From assembly GCF_013366925.1 (NCBI RefSeq), contig NZ_JAALDK010000001.1, positions 62,001 through 126,000 of the forward strand: a stretch of DNA of 64,000 nucleotides, written 5' to 3'. The position numbers and the translations under genes are program-made. Each line of letters opens with the position of its first letter. The first letter of the stretch is position 1. Source of the stretch: Paraburkholderia youngii. GTDB taxonomy: Bacteria; Pseudomonadota; Gammaproteobacteria; Burkholderiales; Burkholderiaceae. A model generated the notes under the pieces. It saw only the letters and a list, made by a program, of their open reading frames with translations, searched no databases and was not told where the DNA came from. Below, one piece after another: positions 1 through 9,462 of the stretch.

Positions 1-110
1 AAGCTTACATTCAGGATGTGGACCTGCTCCGGCAGGATGTGCTCCCGAAAGCGGCCTTCGAAGGTCATGATGTTGTCGTACGCGAGCGAGCCGCAGATGA
101 GCGTAGCCAA
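1..110 (-). CDS. PfkB-family sugar/nucleoside kinase, N-terminal fragment
   Basis: Only the first 36 codons are in the window; the gene runs off the left edge. The minus strand from a TTG codon at 110 reads a start followed by ATLICGSLAYDNIMTFEGRF, then REHILPEQVHILNV. This resembles the N-terminus of PfkB-family carbohydrate/adenosine kinases, where a Gly-Ser strand opens the substrate site. AGGA lies about 9 bases upstream of the TTG, and no ATG in frame fits better. It shares the strand of the genes to its right and starts about 100 bp downstream of the tpx stop. The substrate cannot be assigned from this fragment. Confidence 0.65.
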   Translation of the reverse strand, partial: MATLICGSLAYDNIMTFEGRFREHILPEQVHILNVS

Positions 111-210
111 GGCGAGCGTTCCTGTATGAAAACGGTGGGATGGGAAGACAGACGCGCCGCGCCGGCGGCGCCGCGCGAGGCGCGGCGCCGTCGTTCGCGC
201 GCGAGAGGGC

Positions 211-711
211 TTACTTCAGCGCGGCGAGCGCTGCGTCGTAATTCGGCTCGTTCTTGATCTCGCCGACCAGCTCGGCGTGCACGACCTTGTCGTTCTCGTC
301 GAGCACGACGACCGCGCGCGCGGTCAGGCCGGTCAGCGGACCGCTCGTCACGTCGACGCCGTACGCCTGCGCGAACTCGCGGCCGCGGAACGTCGACGCG
401 GTGACCACGTTCTCGATGCCCTCGGTCGTGCAAAAGCGCGACGCCGCGAACGGCAGGTCGCCCGACACCACGATCACGGCCGTGTTGCTGAGCTTCGCGG
501 CGGCTTCGTTGAATTTGCGCGTCGACGTCGCGCAGGTCGGCGTGTCGAGACTCGGGACGATGTTGAGCACCTTGCGCTTGCCGGCGAAGTCGGCGAGCGT
601 CAGCGGCTTCAGGTCGCGGCCGACCAGCGAGAATGCGGCGGCCTGCTGGCCGACCGACGGGAACGTGCCGCTTACTTCGATCGGGTTGCCACCCAGCGTG
701 ACTTGACTCAT
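211..711 (-). CDS. tpx: Thiol peroxidase Tpx (atypical 2-Cys peroxiredoxin)
   Basis: Reduces H2O2 and organic peroxides using thioredoxin. The 166-residue length is typical of Tpx. The peroxidatic cysteine is Cys60 in the motif DTPTCATS, and the resolving cysteine is Cys94 in SRFCTTEG, matching the Cys61/Cys95 spacing of the E. coli enzyme. There is no signal peptide or membrane segment, although many homologues are called periplasm-associated. It lies 72 bp downstream of the zinc-ribbon protein gene on the same strand and may be co-transcribed with it. Confidence 0.95.
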   Translation of the reverse strand: MSQVTLGGNPIEVSGTFPSVGQQAAAFSLVGRDLKPLTLADFAGKRKVLNIVPSLDTPTCATSTRKFNEAAAKLSNTAVIVVSGDLPFAASRFCTTEGIENVVTASTFRGREFAQAYGVDVTSGPLTGLTARAVVVLDENDKVVHAELVGEIKNEPNYDAALAALK

Positions 712-783
712 GTGTTGTGCTCCGAAAAGGGCGTCAGTGACGACAATGATGCGCCCGCTCGGGAGCGGGCGCGCGAGGGTGCG

Positions 784-2166
784 TTACGGATAAAAAATCT
801 GTACGCGAAAATTGGAGGCGATCGCGGTGCCGGTGTCGAGGTGCACGATCATCGTCTGCGTCGCGTGCGCGGGGAGGCCGGCCGCGATCACGGTGCCGGG
901 TGGCACGTAATCCTGCGGCCATAGCACGCGCCGCACTGCGACGTTGTTCTGATCGTCGAGCAGCGTGAGTTCGATCGCGGGATAGGCGAGCGCGATGTTC
1001 AGGCGGTTGTGCAGCGGCATCTTCAGCTCGAGCTTGTGCGGACCGTCGATCTGCCGCAGATCGGAGGGCTCGACCAGCAAGCCTTCGATGTCGTGCGGCG
1101 GCGTCAGCTGGCAGCCGAGATGCGCGCAGGCCTGCGCATACAGGATCTGCGAGCGCGGCACGTTGACCATGATGGTCTCGCGTTGCCACCACGCGAGTTG
1201 CGCGAGCAGCGCAATGACCAGCAGCGCGGCGAGCACCACGCCGGCGACGATCCAGCCGACGCGCCCGGCGTCCACCGGGCGGGTTTCGCGCATCACCGGG
1301 AACGGATCGTCGCCAGCGCTGATCGGCGGATTGACCGAGAACGGCTCGCCGCTCGATGGGGTGGGCGCCGGACCTCCCGGCGGGCGCGGGCCGCCAGGGC
1401 CGCCGGCGCCGGAAGCGCCCGCGGCCGCGCCGAAACCGGCCGTACCTAAGCCGGCCGCACCCAAGCCGGCCGCACCGAAATGCGGTTCGTTGTCGCGCAT
1501 GTCATGCAGGCCTGCTGGCTCGCGCCGCGCGGGTTCGTCGAGCGTGGACGGTTCGGGGCGTTCGACCTTGCGCCAGACGCGCGGCGCTTCGTCTTCGACT
1601 CGCGGTGGGGCAGCAGGCGCGGAGGGCGGGGCGACAGGCGGTTCATCGACCGCTTCGTCGGCGGGATAGGCGAACGGTTCGAGCGGCGCGTCGGCCAGCG
1701 TCGGCTCATCGTCCGCGGGTAGCGGTGCCGAGAAAGCGCCAGCGCGCAGTTCAGGTTCGGTGGCCTGGCGCGGCGTGCCCGACTTGACGGTTGCGTGCCC
1801 GGTGCCGCCAAGCGGCAGCGGCGCGAGCGGCACGCTGCTCGCGTGGTCGCGCAAACGGGAGTCGAGCGTGCTGCGTGAAATGCTGGTGGAGTCCTGTTCC
1901 GGAGCCGGTGCTCCCGAGGCCCATGCGTCACCACTAAAGTCCGGGCCTGGTTGCCGCACTCCCGACAGCGCTTCGATCGCCGCCGCGGCGGCAACCGGTT
2001 TGGCCGTGGAAAAATCGCCGCCTTCCGGGACGTCGAACAGACTGCTCGACGCGTCGAAGACTTCCTGACAGTGCCCGCACCGCACGAGGCCGCGGCGCTG
2101 AGCAAGCTGCGCCGGTTGCAGACGGAAAACAGTTTCGCAGAAGGGGCAACGCGTCGCCAGGTGCAT
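784..2166 (-). CDS. Zinc-ribbon and DUF3426 single-pass membrane protein
   Basis: 460 residues of unknown function. The N-terminus is an MJ0042-type zinc ribbon with two Cys pairs (RCPFC at 6-10 and RCGHC at 29-33). Residues about 50-300 are a Pro/Ala/Glu-rich low-complexity linker containing Gly-Ala pentapeptide repeats near 231-250. One membrane helix lies at about 303-325, and the C-terminal about 135 residues match the DUF3426 domain expected outside the membrane. The topology is therefore a cytoplasmic zinc ribbon, a flexible linker, a helix and a periplasmic domain. It is 47 bp downstream of prmA, a neighbour it keeps in many beta-proteobacteria. The function is unknown; naming it a regulator would be a guess. 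Confidence 0.85.
   Translation of the reverse strand: MHLATRCPFCETVFRLQPAQLAQRRGLVRCGHCQEVFDASSSLFDVPEGGDFSTAKPVAAAAAIEALSGVRQPGPDFSGDAWASGAPAPEQDSTSISRSTLDSRLRDHASSVPLAPLPLGGTGHATVKSGTPRQATEPELRAGAFSAPLPADDEPTLADAPLEPFAYPADEAVDEPPVAPPSAPAAPPRVEDEAPRVWRKVERPEPSTLDEPARREPAGLHDMRDNEPHFGAAGLGAAGLGTAGFGAAAGASGAGGPGGPRPPGGPAPTPSSGEPFSVNPPISAGDDPFPVMRETRPVDAGRVGWIVAGVVLAALLVIALLAQLAWWQRETIMVNVPRSQILYAQACAHLGCQLTPPHDIEGLLVEPSDLRQIDGPHKLELKMPLHNRLNIALAYPAIELTLLDDQNNVAVRRVLWPQDYVPPGTVIAAGLPAHATQTMIVHLDTGTAIASNFRVQIFYP
1432..1476. repeat. Three-copy 15-bp in-frame tandem repeat
   Basis: Three consecutive 15-bp units (1432-1446, 1447-1461, 1462-1476) share the core CCGGCCGnACC. They encode the repeated Gly-Ala-rich pentapeptides in the linker of the zinc-ribbon/DUF3426 protein. 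The unit is a multiple of three, so copy-number changes keep the frame. Confidence 0.8.
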
Positions 2167-2213
2167 ATCGAGCCGTTGAGCCAGAGGCCGTTAGGTTGAC
2201 AATACGCCTTATT

Positions 2214-3116
2214 CTAATTGCTTTCGCGGCGCGTTCCGGCGAGGCACACCCAACCTTCATGTTCGCGCCACACGCTGATATCGATCCAGCGCGCGTAGAC
2301 CTGCGCGACTTCGTCGGCCTGGCGCGCAAGGATGCCCGACAGCGCGATGCGACCGCCCGGCTTCACTTTCGACGACAGCATCGACGCCATCAGCTTCAGC
2401 GGATTCGACAGAATGTTCGCGACCACCACGTCGAATTCGCCGGCCGGGCAGGCATCGGGCAGGCCATAGGTGACTTCGGCGTGATTGCGCTCGCTATTGT
2501 GACGCGCCGATTCGACGGCCTGCGGATCGATGTCGATGCCGATCACCGGATCGGCGCCGCACTTCTTCGCGAGAATCGCGAGAATGCCGGAGCCGCAGCC
2601 GTAGTCGAGCACGGACTGGCCGGGCTTCACCGACTGCTCGATCCACTCCATGCACAGACGCGTGGTGGGGTGGCTGCCGGTGCCGAACGCGAGGCCCGGA
2701 TCGAGTTCGAGCACGAGCGCGTCGGGGTCCGGCGCATCGTGCCACGACGGCACGACCCAGATGCGCTCGCCGATCTGGATCGGATCGAACTGCGACTGCG
2801 TGAGCCGCACCCAGTCCTGCTCCTCGACCTCGCGCACGGTATAGGCCGGCGCGGAATCGAGTCCGATTTCGTTGGTCGCGGCGGTTAGCAGCACGGCCGG
2901 ATCGTGCTCCGGCGCGAGCAGCGCGATCACGCGCGAATGCTGCCACGCCGTGCGATCCGGCGTGAGACCGGGCTCGCCGAACAGCGGCTGCTCGTCGGGC
3001 GTGTCGGCGTCGGCGTCTTCGACCGACACGGACAGCGCGCCCAGCTCGAGCAGCGCGTCGGACAACTCCTCCGCGTGCTCGCGCGCCAGTTCGGCGACCA
3101 GTTCCCGATAACTCAT
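2214..3116 (-). CDS. prmA: Ribosomal protein L11 methyltransferase
   Basis: SAM-dependent methyltransferase that methylates lysines and the N-terminus of ribosomal protein L11. The 300-residue length is normal. The class I SAM-binding motif DYGCGSG is at 171-177, preceded by the PrmA signature GTGSHPTT at 145-152, and a later VVANIL matches the family motif near the active site. The start codon lies 3 bp downstream of the accC stop, so prmA is almost certainly translated from the aroQ-accB-accC message. No unusual features were seen. Confidence 0.96.
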   Translation of the reverse strand: MSYRELVAELAREHAEELSDALLELGALSVSVEDADADTPDEQPLFGEPGLTPDRTAWQHSRVIALLAPEHDPAVLLTAATNEIGLDSAPAYTVREVEEQDWVRLTQSQFDPIQIGERIWVVPSWHDAPDPDALVLELDPGLAFGTGSHPTTRLCMEWIEQSVKPGQSVLDYGCGSGILAILAKKCGADPVIGIDIDPQAVESARHNSERNHAEVTYGLPDACPAGEFDVVVANILSNPLKLMASMLSSKVKPGGRIALSGILARQADEVAQVYARWIDISVWREHEGWVCLAGTRRESN

Positions 3117-3119
3117 GAC

Positions 3120-4484
3120 TTACGCTTCTTCCGCGACCTGCTGACGCGCGGCCAGCCGGTTTTCGAGGTAGTGGATGCTGGTGCCGCCTTCGACGAACTT
3201 CGCGTCGAGCATCAGCTCGCGGTGCAGCGGGATGTTGGTCTGAATGCCTTCGACCACCATTTCCGACAACGCGATGCGCATCCGGCTGATCGCCTGTTCG
3301 CGCGTGGCGCCGTAAGCGATCAGCTTGCCGATCATCGAATCATAGTTCGGCGGCACGAAATAACCATTGTAGGCGTGCGAATCGACGCGGATGCCGGGAC
3401 CGCCCGGCATATGCCACGACGTCAGGCGTCCCGGCGACGGCGTGAACTTGAACGGATCTTCGGCGTTGATCCGGCATTCGATCGCATGGCCGCGGAACTG
3501 GATGTCGCGCTGACGGAACGCGAGCTTCTCGCCGGCCGCGATGCGGATCTGTTCCTGCACGATGTCGACACCTGTGATCAGTTCGGTCACCGGATGCTCG
3601 ACCTGCACGCGCGTGTTCATCTCGATGAAGTAGAACTCGCCGTTTTCGTACAGGAACTCGAATGTGCCCGCGCCGAGATAGCCCATTTTCTTGCACGCAT
3701 CCGCGCAACGATCGCCGATGCGGTCGATCAGACGGCGCGCGATGCCCGGCGCCGGCGCTTCCTCGATCACTTTCTGGTGACGGCGTTGCATCGAGCAGTC
3801 GCGCTCGCCGAGCCACACGGCGTTCTTGAACGAGTCGGCCAGCACCTGGATTTCGATATGCCGCGGGTTCTCGAGGAATTTCTCCATGTAGACCTGCGGG
3901 TTGCCGAACGCGCGGCCGGCTTCCTCGCGGGTCATGTTGACCGCGTTGACGAGCGCCGCTTCCGTGTGGACCACGCGCATGCCGCGGCCGCCGCCGCCGC
4001 CCGCCGCCTTGATGATGACCGGGTAGCCGATCTGGCGGGCAATCTTCACGATCTCCTTCGGATCGTCCGGCAGCGCGCCTTCCGAACCCGGCACGCAGGG
4101 CACGCCGGTCTTGATCATGGTCTGCTTGGCGGTGACCTTGTCGCCCATCATGCGGATCGTTTCCGGACGCGGGCCGATGAAGGTGAAGCCGGACTGCTCG
4201 ACGCGCTCGGCGAAGTCGGCGTTCTCCGACAGGAAGCCGTAGCCGGGGTGGATCGCTTCCGCGTCGGTGACTTCGGCCGCGCTGATCAGCGCGGGCATGT
4301 TCAGATAGCTCAGATTCGACGGGGCCGGGCCGATGCAGACCGCCTCGTCGGCGAGCTTCACGTACTTGGCTTCCTTGTCGGCTTCCGAGTAGACGACGAC
4401 CGTCTTGACGCCGAGCTCGCGGCAGGCGCGCTGGATACGAAGCGCGATCTCGCCACGATTGGCAATGAGGATTTTTTCAAACAT
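3120..4484 (-). CDS. accC: Acetyl-CoA carboxylase, biotin carboxylase subunit
   Basis: ATP-dependent carboxylation of biotin on AccB, the first half-reaction of acetyl-CoA carboxylase in fatty acid synthesis. 454 residues. The start [20 protein letters not shown] is the conserved family N-terminus, so I place the start at 4484. An in-frame ATG at 4502 and a TTG at 4505 would add seven non-conserved residues. The ATP-grasp Gly-rich loop GGGGGRGM lies around 162-169, and the catalytic-region motif [16 protein letters not shown] is present. It follows accB by 116 bp. Confidence 0.97.
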   Translation of the reverse strand: MFEKILIANRGEIALRIQRACRELGVKTVVVYSEADKEAKYVKLADEAVCIGPAPSNLSYLNMPALISAAEVTDAEAIHPGYGFLSENADFAERVEQSGFTFIGPRPETIRMMGDKVTAKQTMIKTGVPCVPGSEGALPDDPKEIVKIARQIGYPVIIKAAGGGGGRGMRVVHTEAALVNAVNMTREEAGRAFGNPQVYMEKFLENPRHIEIQVLADSFKNAVWLGERDCSMQRRHQKVIEEAPAPGIARRLIDRIGDRCADACKKMGYLGAGTFEFLYENGEFYFIEMNTRVQVEHPVTELITGVDIVQEQIRIAAGEKLAFRQRDIQFRGHAIECRINAEDPFKFTPSPGRLTSWHMPGGPGIRVDSHAYNGYFVPPNYDSMIGKLIAYGATREQAISRMRIALSEMVVEGIQTNIPLHRELMLDAKFVEGGTSIHYLENRLAARQQVAEEA

Positions 4485-4600
4485 AGCGGGTTTTCGACTC
4501 ATCAATGGGCGCCGGGTCGGTCAAGACGCCGGCTGCCGCAGAGGACCGGTCGCGCGCCTCGGGATGAGCGGCGCGCGGGCGGCGAATGGTGCGTGCCGCG

Positions 4601-5068
4601 TTAGCCGACCACGAACAGCGGTTGGCCGTACTCGACCGCCTGGCCGTTTTCGACGAGGATTTCCTTGACCACGCCCGACTTGTCCGCCTCGATCTCGTTG
4701 AGCAGCTTCATCGCTTCGATGATGCAGATGGTCTGGCCTTCCTTGACCGTGTCGCCGACCTGCACGAACGGATCGGCACCCGGCGACGGCGCGCGGTAGA
4801 ACGTGCCGACCATCGGCGAGGTGACGACGTGACCCTGCGGCGCGGCGGCTGCCGGCGTAGCGGGAGCGTTCGCGGCGGCCGGCGCTTCGACTGCTGCCGG
4901 CGCGGCTTGCTGGAATTGCGGTGCAGCGTACGAGGCGGACGGTTGGACGTAAACCGGCGGCGCATTCTTGACGATGCGGACCTTGCCTTCGCCCTCGGTC
5001 ACTTCGAGTTCGGAAATACCGGACTCCGAGACGAGGTCGATCAGAGTTTTGAGTTTACGTAGATCCAT
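4601..5068 (-). CDS. accB: Acetyl-CoA carboxylase biotin carboxyl carrier protein
   Basis: 155-residue carrier whose biotin shuttles between AccC and the carboxyltransferase AccAD. The biotinylation motif [10 protein letters not shown] places the modified lysine at Lys121. The canonical N-terminus ([12 protein letters not shown]) is joined to the C-terminal biotinyl domain by an Ala/Pro-rich linker (about 40-80), as in other BCCPs. Divided accB and accC genes in this order are the usual bacterial arrangement. accB starts 78 bp after the end of aroQ and is probably in the same transcript. Confidence 0.97.
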   Translation of the reverse strand: MDLRKLKTLIDLVSESGISELEVTEGEGKVRIVKNAPPVYVQPSASYAAPQFQQAAPAAVEAPAAANAPATPAAAAPQGHVVTSPMVGTFYRAPSPGADPFVQVGDTVKEGQTICIIEAMKLLNEIEADKSGVVKEILVENGQAVEYGQPLFVVG

Positions 5069-5146
5069 CAGGGTGCCCCTTTCAATGCGTAGTGTGCCGG
5101 CGCGTGCAAACGTGCAGTAGCCGGCTCAAATTGGACGTGTTTGGAT

Positions 5147-5602
5147 TCAGCCGCGCGACGTGCCGGCGGTGAGCCGGTCGAGCGCGAATTCGAGCGCGTA
5201 CAGGTACCCCTTCCAGCCGAGGCCGCAAATTACGCCCTCTGCCTGGTCGGAGAAATACGAGTGATGCCTGAACGGTTCCCGGCGATGCACGTTCGACAGA
5301 TGAATCTCGACGAACGGGATGCCAACCCCCGCTAGTGCGTCCCGAATTGCCACGCTGGTATGCGTGTACGCGGCGGGATTGATCAGGATGAAATCGGTTT
5401 GCTCGGTGCGGGCCGCCTGAATGCGGTCGACCAGCGCGCCTTCGTGATTGCTCTGGAACGACGCAAGCTCGACGCCTGCATCGGCTGCACGGTCCGCTAG
5501 CGCCTGATCGATCTGCGGCAGGGTCACGCGACCGTAGACCTCGGGTTCCCGGGTACCGAGAAGGTTGAGGTTGGGTCCGTGCAGTACCAGCAGGCGCGTC
5601 AT
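5147..5602 (-). CDS. aroQ: Type II 3-dehydroquinate dehydratase
   Basis: Converts 3-dehydroquinate to 3-dehydroshikimate in the shikimate pathway. The 151-residue length is that of the small dodecameric type II enzyme. Family residues are visible: Arg18 and Tyr23 in the flexible lid (GTREPEVYG) and His101 in VEIHLSNVH. It is the first gene of the apparent aroQ-accB-accC-prmA transcription unit, linking aromatic and fatty acid precursor synthesis. A promoter with an overlapping palindrome lies upstream (see 5633-5667). Confidence 0.97.
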   Translation of the reverse strand: MTRLLVLHGPNLNLLGTREPEVYGRVTLPQIDQALADRAADAGVELASFQSNHEGALVDRIQAARTEQTDFILINPAAYTHTSVAIRDALAGVGIPFVEIHLSNVHRREPFRHHSYFSDQAEGVICGLGWKGYLYALEFALDRLTAGTSRG

Positions 5603-5632
5603 GGTCGCTTCTTTTTCCGTGGAATTGCGCGC

Positions 5633-5667
5633 ACTTTAGCGCTGATTAGAGAAACTTGTCTAGTTTC
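5633..5667 (-). promoter_or_regulatory. Candidate aroQ promoter with a perfect palindrome over the -35
   Basis: Read on the minus strand, TAGACA (5657-5662) is followed after 18 bp by TAAAGT (5633-5638), about 30 bp before the aroQ start. The -35 sits inside GAAACTTGTCTAGTTTC (5651-5667), an inverted repeat with perfect 6-bp arms GAAACT/AGTTTC around a 5-bp centre. The position suggests a repressor site of TetR/AcrR style, but no regulator is encoded nearby. The promoter match is by eye only. Confidence 0.45.
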
Positions 5668-5810
5668 GTGCGCGTACGCGGCGACGGCCGGGGCGGCCCG
5701 CCGCCCAGCCGTGAGCCGAACTTCACTCAAATTCGGGGATTATCCGCGCATTTTCGCTCGTTCTGCACGCAAGCGGGTGCCAAAAGCGCAGCGTCAGAAA
5801 TCGGGGAAAT

Positions 5811-6371
5811 TTACAGCGTGTCGAGCGTCTGGCGCAGGGCCGTGGGGTCGATCTGGCCCAATTTTGTCGAGCGGATGTTGCCTTTTGCGTCGATCACGAC
5901 GGTAAACGGCAAACCTCCCGCATTGTTGCCGAACGCGCGCGCGAGGTCGGCGCCGCCGAAGCCGGTCACGTAGATCGGGTACGCGACCTTGACCTTCTGC
6001 AGGAAGGTCTGGATGTTCTTTTCCGAGTCGACGCCGAGACCGACGAACTGGATGCCTTTCTTCGCGTATTCGCGCTGGATCTGCGACAGCTCAGGCATTT
6101 CCTGGACGCACGGGCCACACCACGACGCCCAGAAGTTGACGACGATCGGGTGGCCCTTGAGCATGCTCAGCGACTGCGGCTTGCCGTCGACATTCGTGAC
6201 CGGCGCGCTCCACAGCTGCTGGACGGGGCTCGCATGGGTGTCAGGCTGTGATCCGCCCTGCGCCGCGTACGCGACGTCGGTACCGCGATTGAGCCAGTGA
6301 TTGGCCAGCACGCCGCCGCCCGCGGCGACCAGCGCGACGGCCGCGCCCGCCAGCATACGTCTTGTGTTCAT
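5811..6371 (-). CDS. TlpA/ResA-like membrane-anchored thioredoxin
   Basis: 186 residues. The N-terminus (MNTRRMLAGAAVALVAAGGG) is an uncleaved signal anchor or signal peptide, and the redox motif WCGPC is at 84-88 in the context FWASWCGPCVQEMPEL. This is the pattern of periplasmic TlpA/ResA/DsbE-type disulfide reductases. I chose the ATG at 6371 because GGAG lies six bases upstream and the hydrophobic segment follows immediately; a longer upstream frame overlaps the preceding gene and is Arg-rich. The substrate (cytochrome c maturation or another thiol protein) is not indicated by the neighbours. Confidence 0.9.
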   Translation of the reverse strand: MNTRRMLAGAAVALVAAGGGVLANHWLNRGTDVAYAAQGGSQPDTHASPVQQLWSAPVTNVDGKPQSLSMLKGHPIVVNFWASWCGPCVQEMPELSQIQREYAKKGIQFVGLGVDSEKNIQTFLQKVKVAYPIYVTGFGGADLARAFGNNAGGLPFTVVIDAKGNIRSTKLGQIDPTALRQTLDTL

Positions 6372-6390
6372 CGTGCTCCGTTCTGTCTGG

Positions 6391-7041
6391 TCAATTGGTG
6401 AAGGACGGCACCTGGTCGCCGTCGAGCAGCGCCTGCACCGCCGGCAAATTCGCCCGCGCCGTGCGGCCGCGCGCGTCGGCGCGCACCGCGCCGCGCAGGT
6501 CGTCGGTTTCATACAGCGCGACGTGGATGCCGACCGGCTCGGCGTTGCGATCGTCTGCCGGGCGCCACAGAAAGCTCAGCGTCTCCACATAGCCGCGTCC
6601 CGCGAAATGGCGCGTTTCCGACACGTCGTACTGGATGTTCGCGTTCAGCATATAGATCGCGACTTCCTTCGGGTTGTCGCAAAACACCTGCAGATGGACG
6701 TCCGAATGCTCGCCGGCCGTGCCGCCGAGCACCGCGCCCGTCAGATACGGATTGAACGGCGCGAGCCGCTCCATCCATTCGACCGCGATCACACGCAGCC
6801 GCCGCAAAAGCGCCGGCTGGCTGTCGCCCTGGAACAGCGACTGATATTCGCGGATTTCTTCTTCGATCTGGTCGTTGTCCGGCAGCCATTCGCCGGCGAC
6901 ACGGGTCTCGCCGACGACCTGCCGGGCCGCCTTGCGCTTCGCGCTGGCGTAGTCCAGACCGTCTTCGGCAATCAGGCGCGCAGCCGCGATCGCGATTTCC
7001 TCGCGCACGCGTTGCGGATCGAAATGTGATTTGCGGACCAT
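6391..7041 (-). CDS. Conserved protein of unknown function, nucleotidyltransferase-like
   Basis: 216 residues. I recognise this as a beta-proteobacterial conserved family usually found beside mpl, not as a characterised enzyme. The N-terminal half is helical and charged. The middle contains FNPYLTGAVLGGTAGEHSDVHLQVF, which resembles the Gly-Ser...Asp-x-Asp strand-turn of minimal nucleotidyltransferase folds (here HSDVHLQ with only one clear acidic residue). No signal peptide or membrane segment is seen. It is divergent from mpl, with a 200-bp shared upstream region, and 19 bp upstream of the TlpA-like gene. Catalytic activity is uncertain because the second metal-binding acid is not obvious. 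Confidence 0.6.
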   Translation of the reverse strand: MVRKSHFDPQRVREEIAIAAARLIAEDGLDYASAKRKAARQVVGETRVAGEWLPDNDQIEEEIREYQSLFQGDSQPALLRRLRVIAVEWMERLAPFNPYLTGAVLGGTAGEHSDVHLQVFCDNPKEVAIYMLNANIQYDVSETRHFAGRGYVETLSFLWRPADDRNAEPVGIHVALYETDDLRGAVRADARGRTARANLPAVQALLDGDQVPSFTN

Positions 7042-7152
7042 CCCTGCATCATACTAGATCGGGCCTGGCGACGCGGTCGGGTGACGCGCTCGGGCGGCCC
7101 GGACGGGGCGGCGCCGGGCGTGGCCCGCAGGGGCGGCGCGCGCCGTGTCGGT

Positions 7153-7158
7153 TACAAT
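7153..7158 (+). promoter_or_regulatory. Candidate -10 element for mpl
   Basis: TACAAT lies about 85 bp upstream of the mpl start within a very GC-rich divergent region. I found no good -35 at 16-18 bp, so this is a -10-only assignment. Confidence 0.3.
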
Positions 7159-7241
7159 AGGCGTCCTTTGCAGACGGTCGTTCCGGCCGTCCTGCGGCCT
7201 CCCATCCCTCGCAAAAAACGCCCCCACGGCACGACAGGCTT

Positions 7242-8636
7242 ATGCATATCCACATCCTCGGCATCTGCGGCACCTTCATGGGCGGACTCGCGGTGCTCGC
7301 GCGCAATGCGGGCCACACGGTGACCGGCTGCGACGCCGGCGTCTATCCGCCGATGAGCACGCAGCTCGAGGCGCAAGGCATCCGCCTGATCGAGGGTTAC
7401 GACGCGGAACAGCTGAACGGCCTGAACGCGGATCTATTCGTGATCGGCAACGTGGTCACGCGCGGCAACCCGCTAATGGAAGCGATTCTGGACCGCGGCC
7501 TGCCGTACGTGTCCGGTCCGCAGTGGCTCGGCGAGCACGTGCTGAACGGCAAATGGGTGCTGGCCGTGGCCGGCACGCACGGCAAGACCACCACGAGCTC
7601 GATGCTGACCTGGCTGCTCGAAGACGCAGGCCTGAATCCGGGCTTTCTGATCGGCGGTGTGCCGCTGAATTTCGGCGTGTCGGCGCGGCTCACCGATTCG
7701 AGCTTCTTCGTGATCGAAGCCGACGAATACGACACCGCATTCTTCGATAAACGTTCGAAGTTCGTCCATTACCGCCCGAAAACGGCGGTGCTGAACAACC
7801 TCGAATTCGATCACGCCGACATCTTCCCCGACCTCGCCGCGATCGAAACCCAGTTCCATCATCTGATCCGCACGGTGCCGCGCCTCGGCCGGGTCGTCAC
7901 GAACGGCCGCGAGGACGCGCTCGAGCGCGTGCTGACGCGCGGCTGCTGGAGCGAGGTCGAGCGCTTTGGCGTCCAGGGTGGCTGGGAGATCCAGCCGGCG
8001 GAGCAGGGCGTGCCCGTTGACGAACGGTTTGCCGTCTATCACAACGGCGAGCGCGTCGGCGTGGTCGACTGGCAGGTGCAGGGCGAACATAACCGCATGA
8101 ACGCGCTCGCCGCGATTGCCGCCGCCCGCCACGTCGGCGTGCCGCCCGCGCAGGCCGCGAAATCGCTGTCGAGCTTCCGCAACGTGAAGCGCCGCATGGA
8201 AGTGCGGGGCAGCGTCGACGGCGTGACCGTATACGACGACTTCGCGCATCACCCCACCGCGATCGAGACGACGGTGGCCGGGCTGCGTGCGCGCGTCGGT
8301 CGCGACAACACGCGAATTCTCGCGGTGCTCGAACCGCGCTCGAACACGATGAAGCTCGGCGTGATGAAAGCGCAACTGCCGGCAAGCCTCGCCGACGCCG
8401 ACCTCGTGTTCGGCTACGGTGCGCCGAGCGGGCGCGACGCGCTCGGCTGGAACCTCGGCGAAGCGCTCGCGCCGCTCGACGGCAAGGCCCAGGCGTTCGA
8501 CAACCTCGACGCGCTCGTGAAAGCGGTGGTCCACGCGGCGCGCCCCGGCGATCAGATTCTGGTGATGAGCAATGGCGGCTTCGGCGGCGTGCATCAGAAG
8601 CTGCTCGACGGTCTTTCGACGCGAGGCGCGTCGTGA
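7242..8636 (+). CDS. mpl: UDP-MurNAc:L-Ala-gamma-D-Glu-meso-DAP ligase (murein recycling)
   Basis: Reattaches the recycled tripeptide L-Ala-gamma-D-Glu-meso-DAP to UDP-MurNAc. 464 residues. The Mur-ligase ATP loop GTHGKTTT is at 111-118. The N-terminus MHIHILGICGTFMGGLAVLA is the Mpl signature (MurC has a different first loop), and the C-terminal domain begins near VYDDFAHHPTAIE, the characteristic Mpl/MurC hinge. The downstream esterase gene overlaps its stop by four bases (GTGA), implying translational coupling. Confidence 0.95.
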   Translation: MHIHILGICGTFMGGLAVLARNAGHTVTGCDAGVYPPMSTQLEAQGIRLIEGYDAEQLNGLNADLFVIGNVVTRGNPLMEAILDRGLPYVSGPQWLGEHVLNGKWVLAVAGTHGKTTTSSMLTWLLEDAGLNPGFLIGGVPLNFGVSARLTDSSFFVIEADEYDTAFFDKRSKFVHYRPKTAVLNNLEFDHADIFPDLAAIETQFHHLIRTVPRLGRVVTNGREDALERVLTRGCWSEVERFGVQGGWEIQPAEQGVPVDERFAVYHNGERVGVVDWQVQGEHNRMNALAAIAAARHVGVPPAQAAKSLSSFRNVKRRMEVRGSVDGVTVYDDFAHHPTAIETTVAGLRARVGRDNTRILAVLEPRSNTMKLGVMKAQLPASLADADLVFGYGAPSGRDALGWNLGEALAPLDGKAQAFDNLDALVKAVVHAARPGDQILVMSNGGFGGVHQKLLDGLSTRGAS

Positions 8637-9247
8637 TTCTCTATCTGCACGGTTTCCGTTCGTCGCCGAATTCGTTCAAGGCGCGTCTGCTCGCGGCGCG
8701 TCTTGCCGAACTGGGCCGCGCCGACGAGTGGTGCTGCCCGATGCTGCCGGTGTCGCCGTTCGAAACCGTGGTGCTCGCCGAATCGCTGGTCGCCGACGCA
8801 CGCGCGAAGGGCGATGCACGACAAGTGACCGTGATCGGCAGTTCGCTGGGCGGCTACTTCGCCACGCACCTGGCCGAGAAGCACGGCTGGCCGGCCGTGC
8901 TGCTGAACCCGGCGGTCGTGCCGCAGCGCGACCTGAGCGCGTATCTCGGCGAGCAGCCGTTGTGGCATGGCGGCGGCAGCATCGTCGTCGAGCCGCATCA
9001 TCTGGACGAATTGCGCGCGCTCGGCGTCGCGTCGATCACGCGGCCCGAACGCTATTATTTGATGGCAGCCACCGGCGACGAAGTGCTCGACTACCGCGAA
9101 ATGCTCGCGCACTATCCGGGCGCGCGCACCACGCTGATCGAGGGCAGTGACCATGCGATCAGCGAGTTCGCGCAGTACCTCGACGACGTGCTGGCCTTCT
9201 GCGACGGCGAAGACGTCGAGCCGCCGGCGCCGCGCGCGGCGGCCTGA
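8633..9247 (+). CDS. YqiA-family alpha/beta-fold esterase
   Basis: 204 residues of the YqiA/YcfP esterase family. The oxyanion-side motif YLHGFRSSPNS is at the N-terminus, the nucleophile elbow GSSLGG places Ser71 as nucleophile, and EGSDHAIS near the C-terminus supplies the catalytic His. No signal peptide, so it is cytoplasmic. It starts at GTG overlapping the mpl stop. The natural substrate is unknown; E. coli YqiA hydrolyses short acyl esters. Pairing with mpl is common in this group, but a role in murein recycling is not shown. Confidence 0.85.
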   Translation: MILYLHGFRSSPNSFKARLLAARLAELGRADEWCCPMLPVSPFETVVLAESLVADARAKGDARQVTVIGSSLGGYFATHLAEKHGWPAVLLNPAVVPQRDLSAYLGEQPLWHGGGSIVVEPHHLDELRALGVASITRPERYYLMAATGDEVLDYREMLAHYPGARTTLIEGSDHAISEFAQYLDDVLAFCDGEDVEPPAPRAAA

Positions 9248-9462
9248 CGGCGCGCCAGGGCGGCGGCACCGATGCCTGCAAGGACATCAGCCGTAAAGAC
9301 ACACCGACCGCAACCGCTGGTCGCAAGATTCAACCCGCTGGCACGCGCAGTGCGCGCCGCGGATTCACTATCACGAACAGGTTGCCGTGCCGCGCATGCA
9401 GTGATCGATCGCCACAGGGCGTCGGGCGCGCCGGCAGATGCAAGTCAGAACGAGAGTATTGA

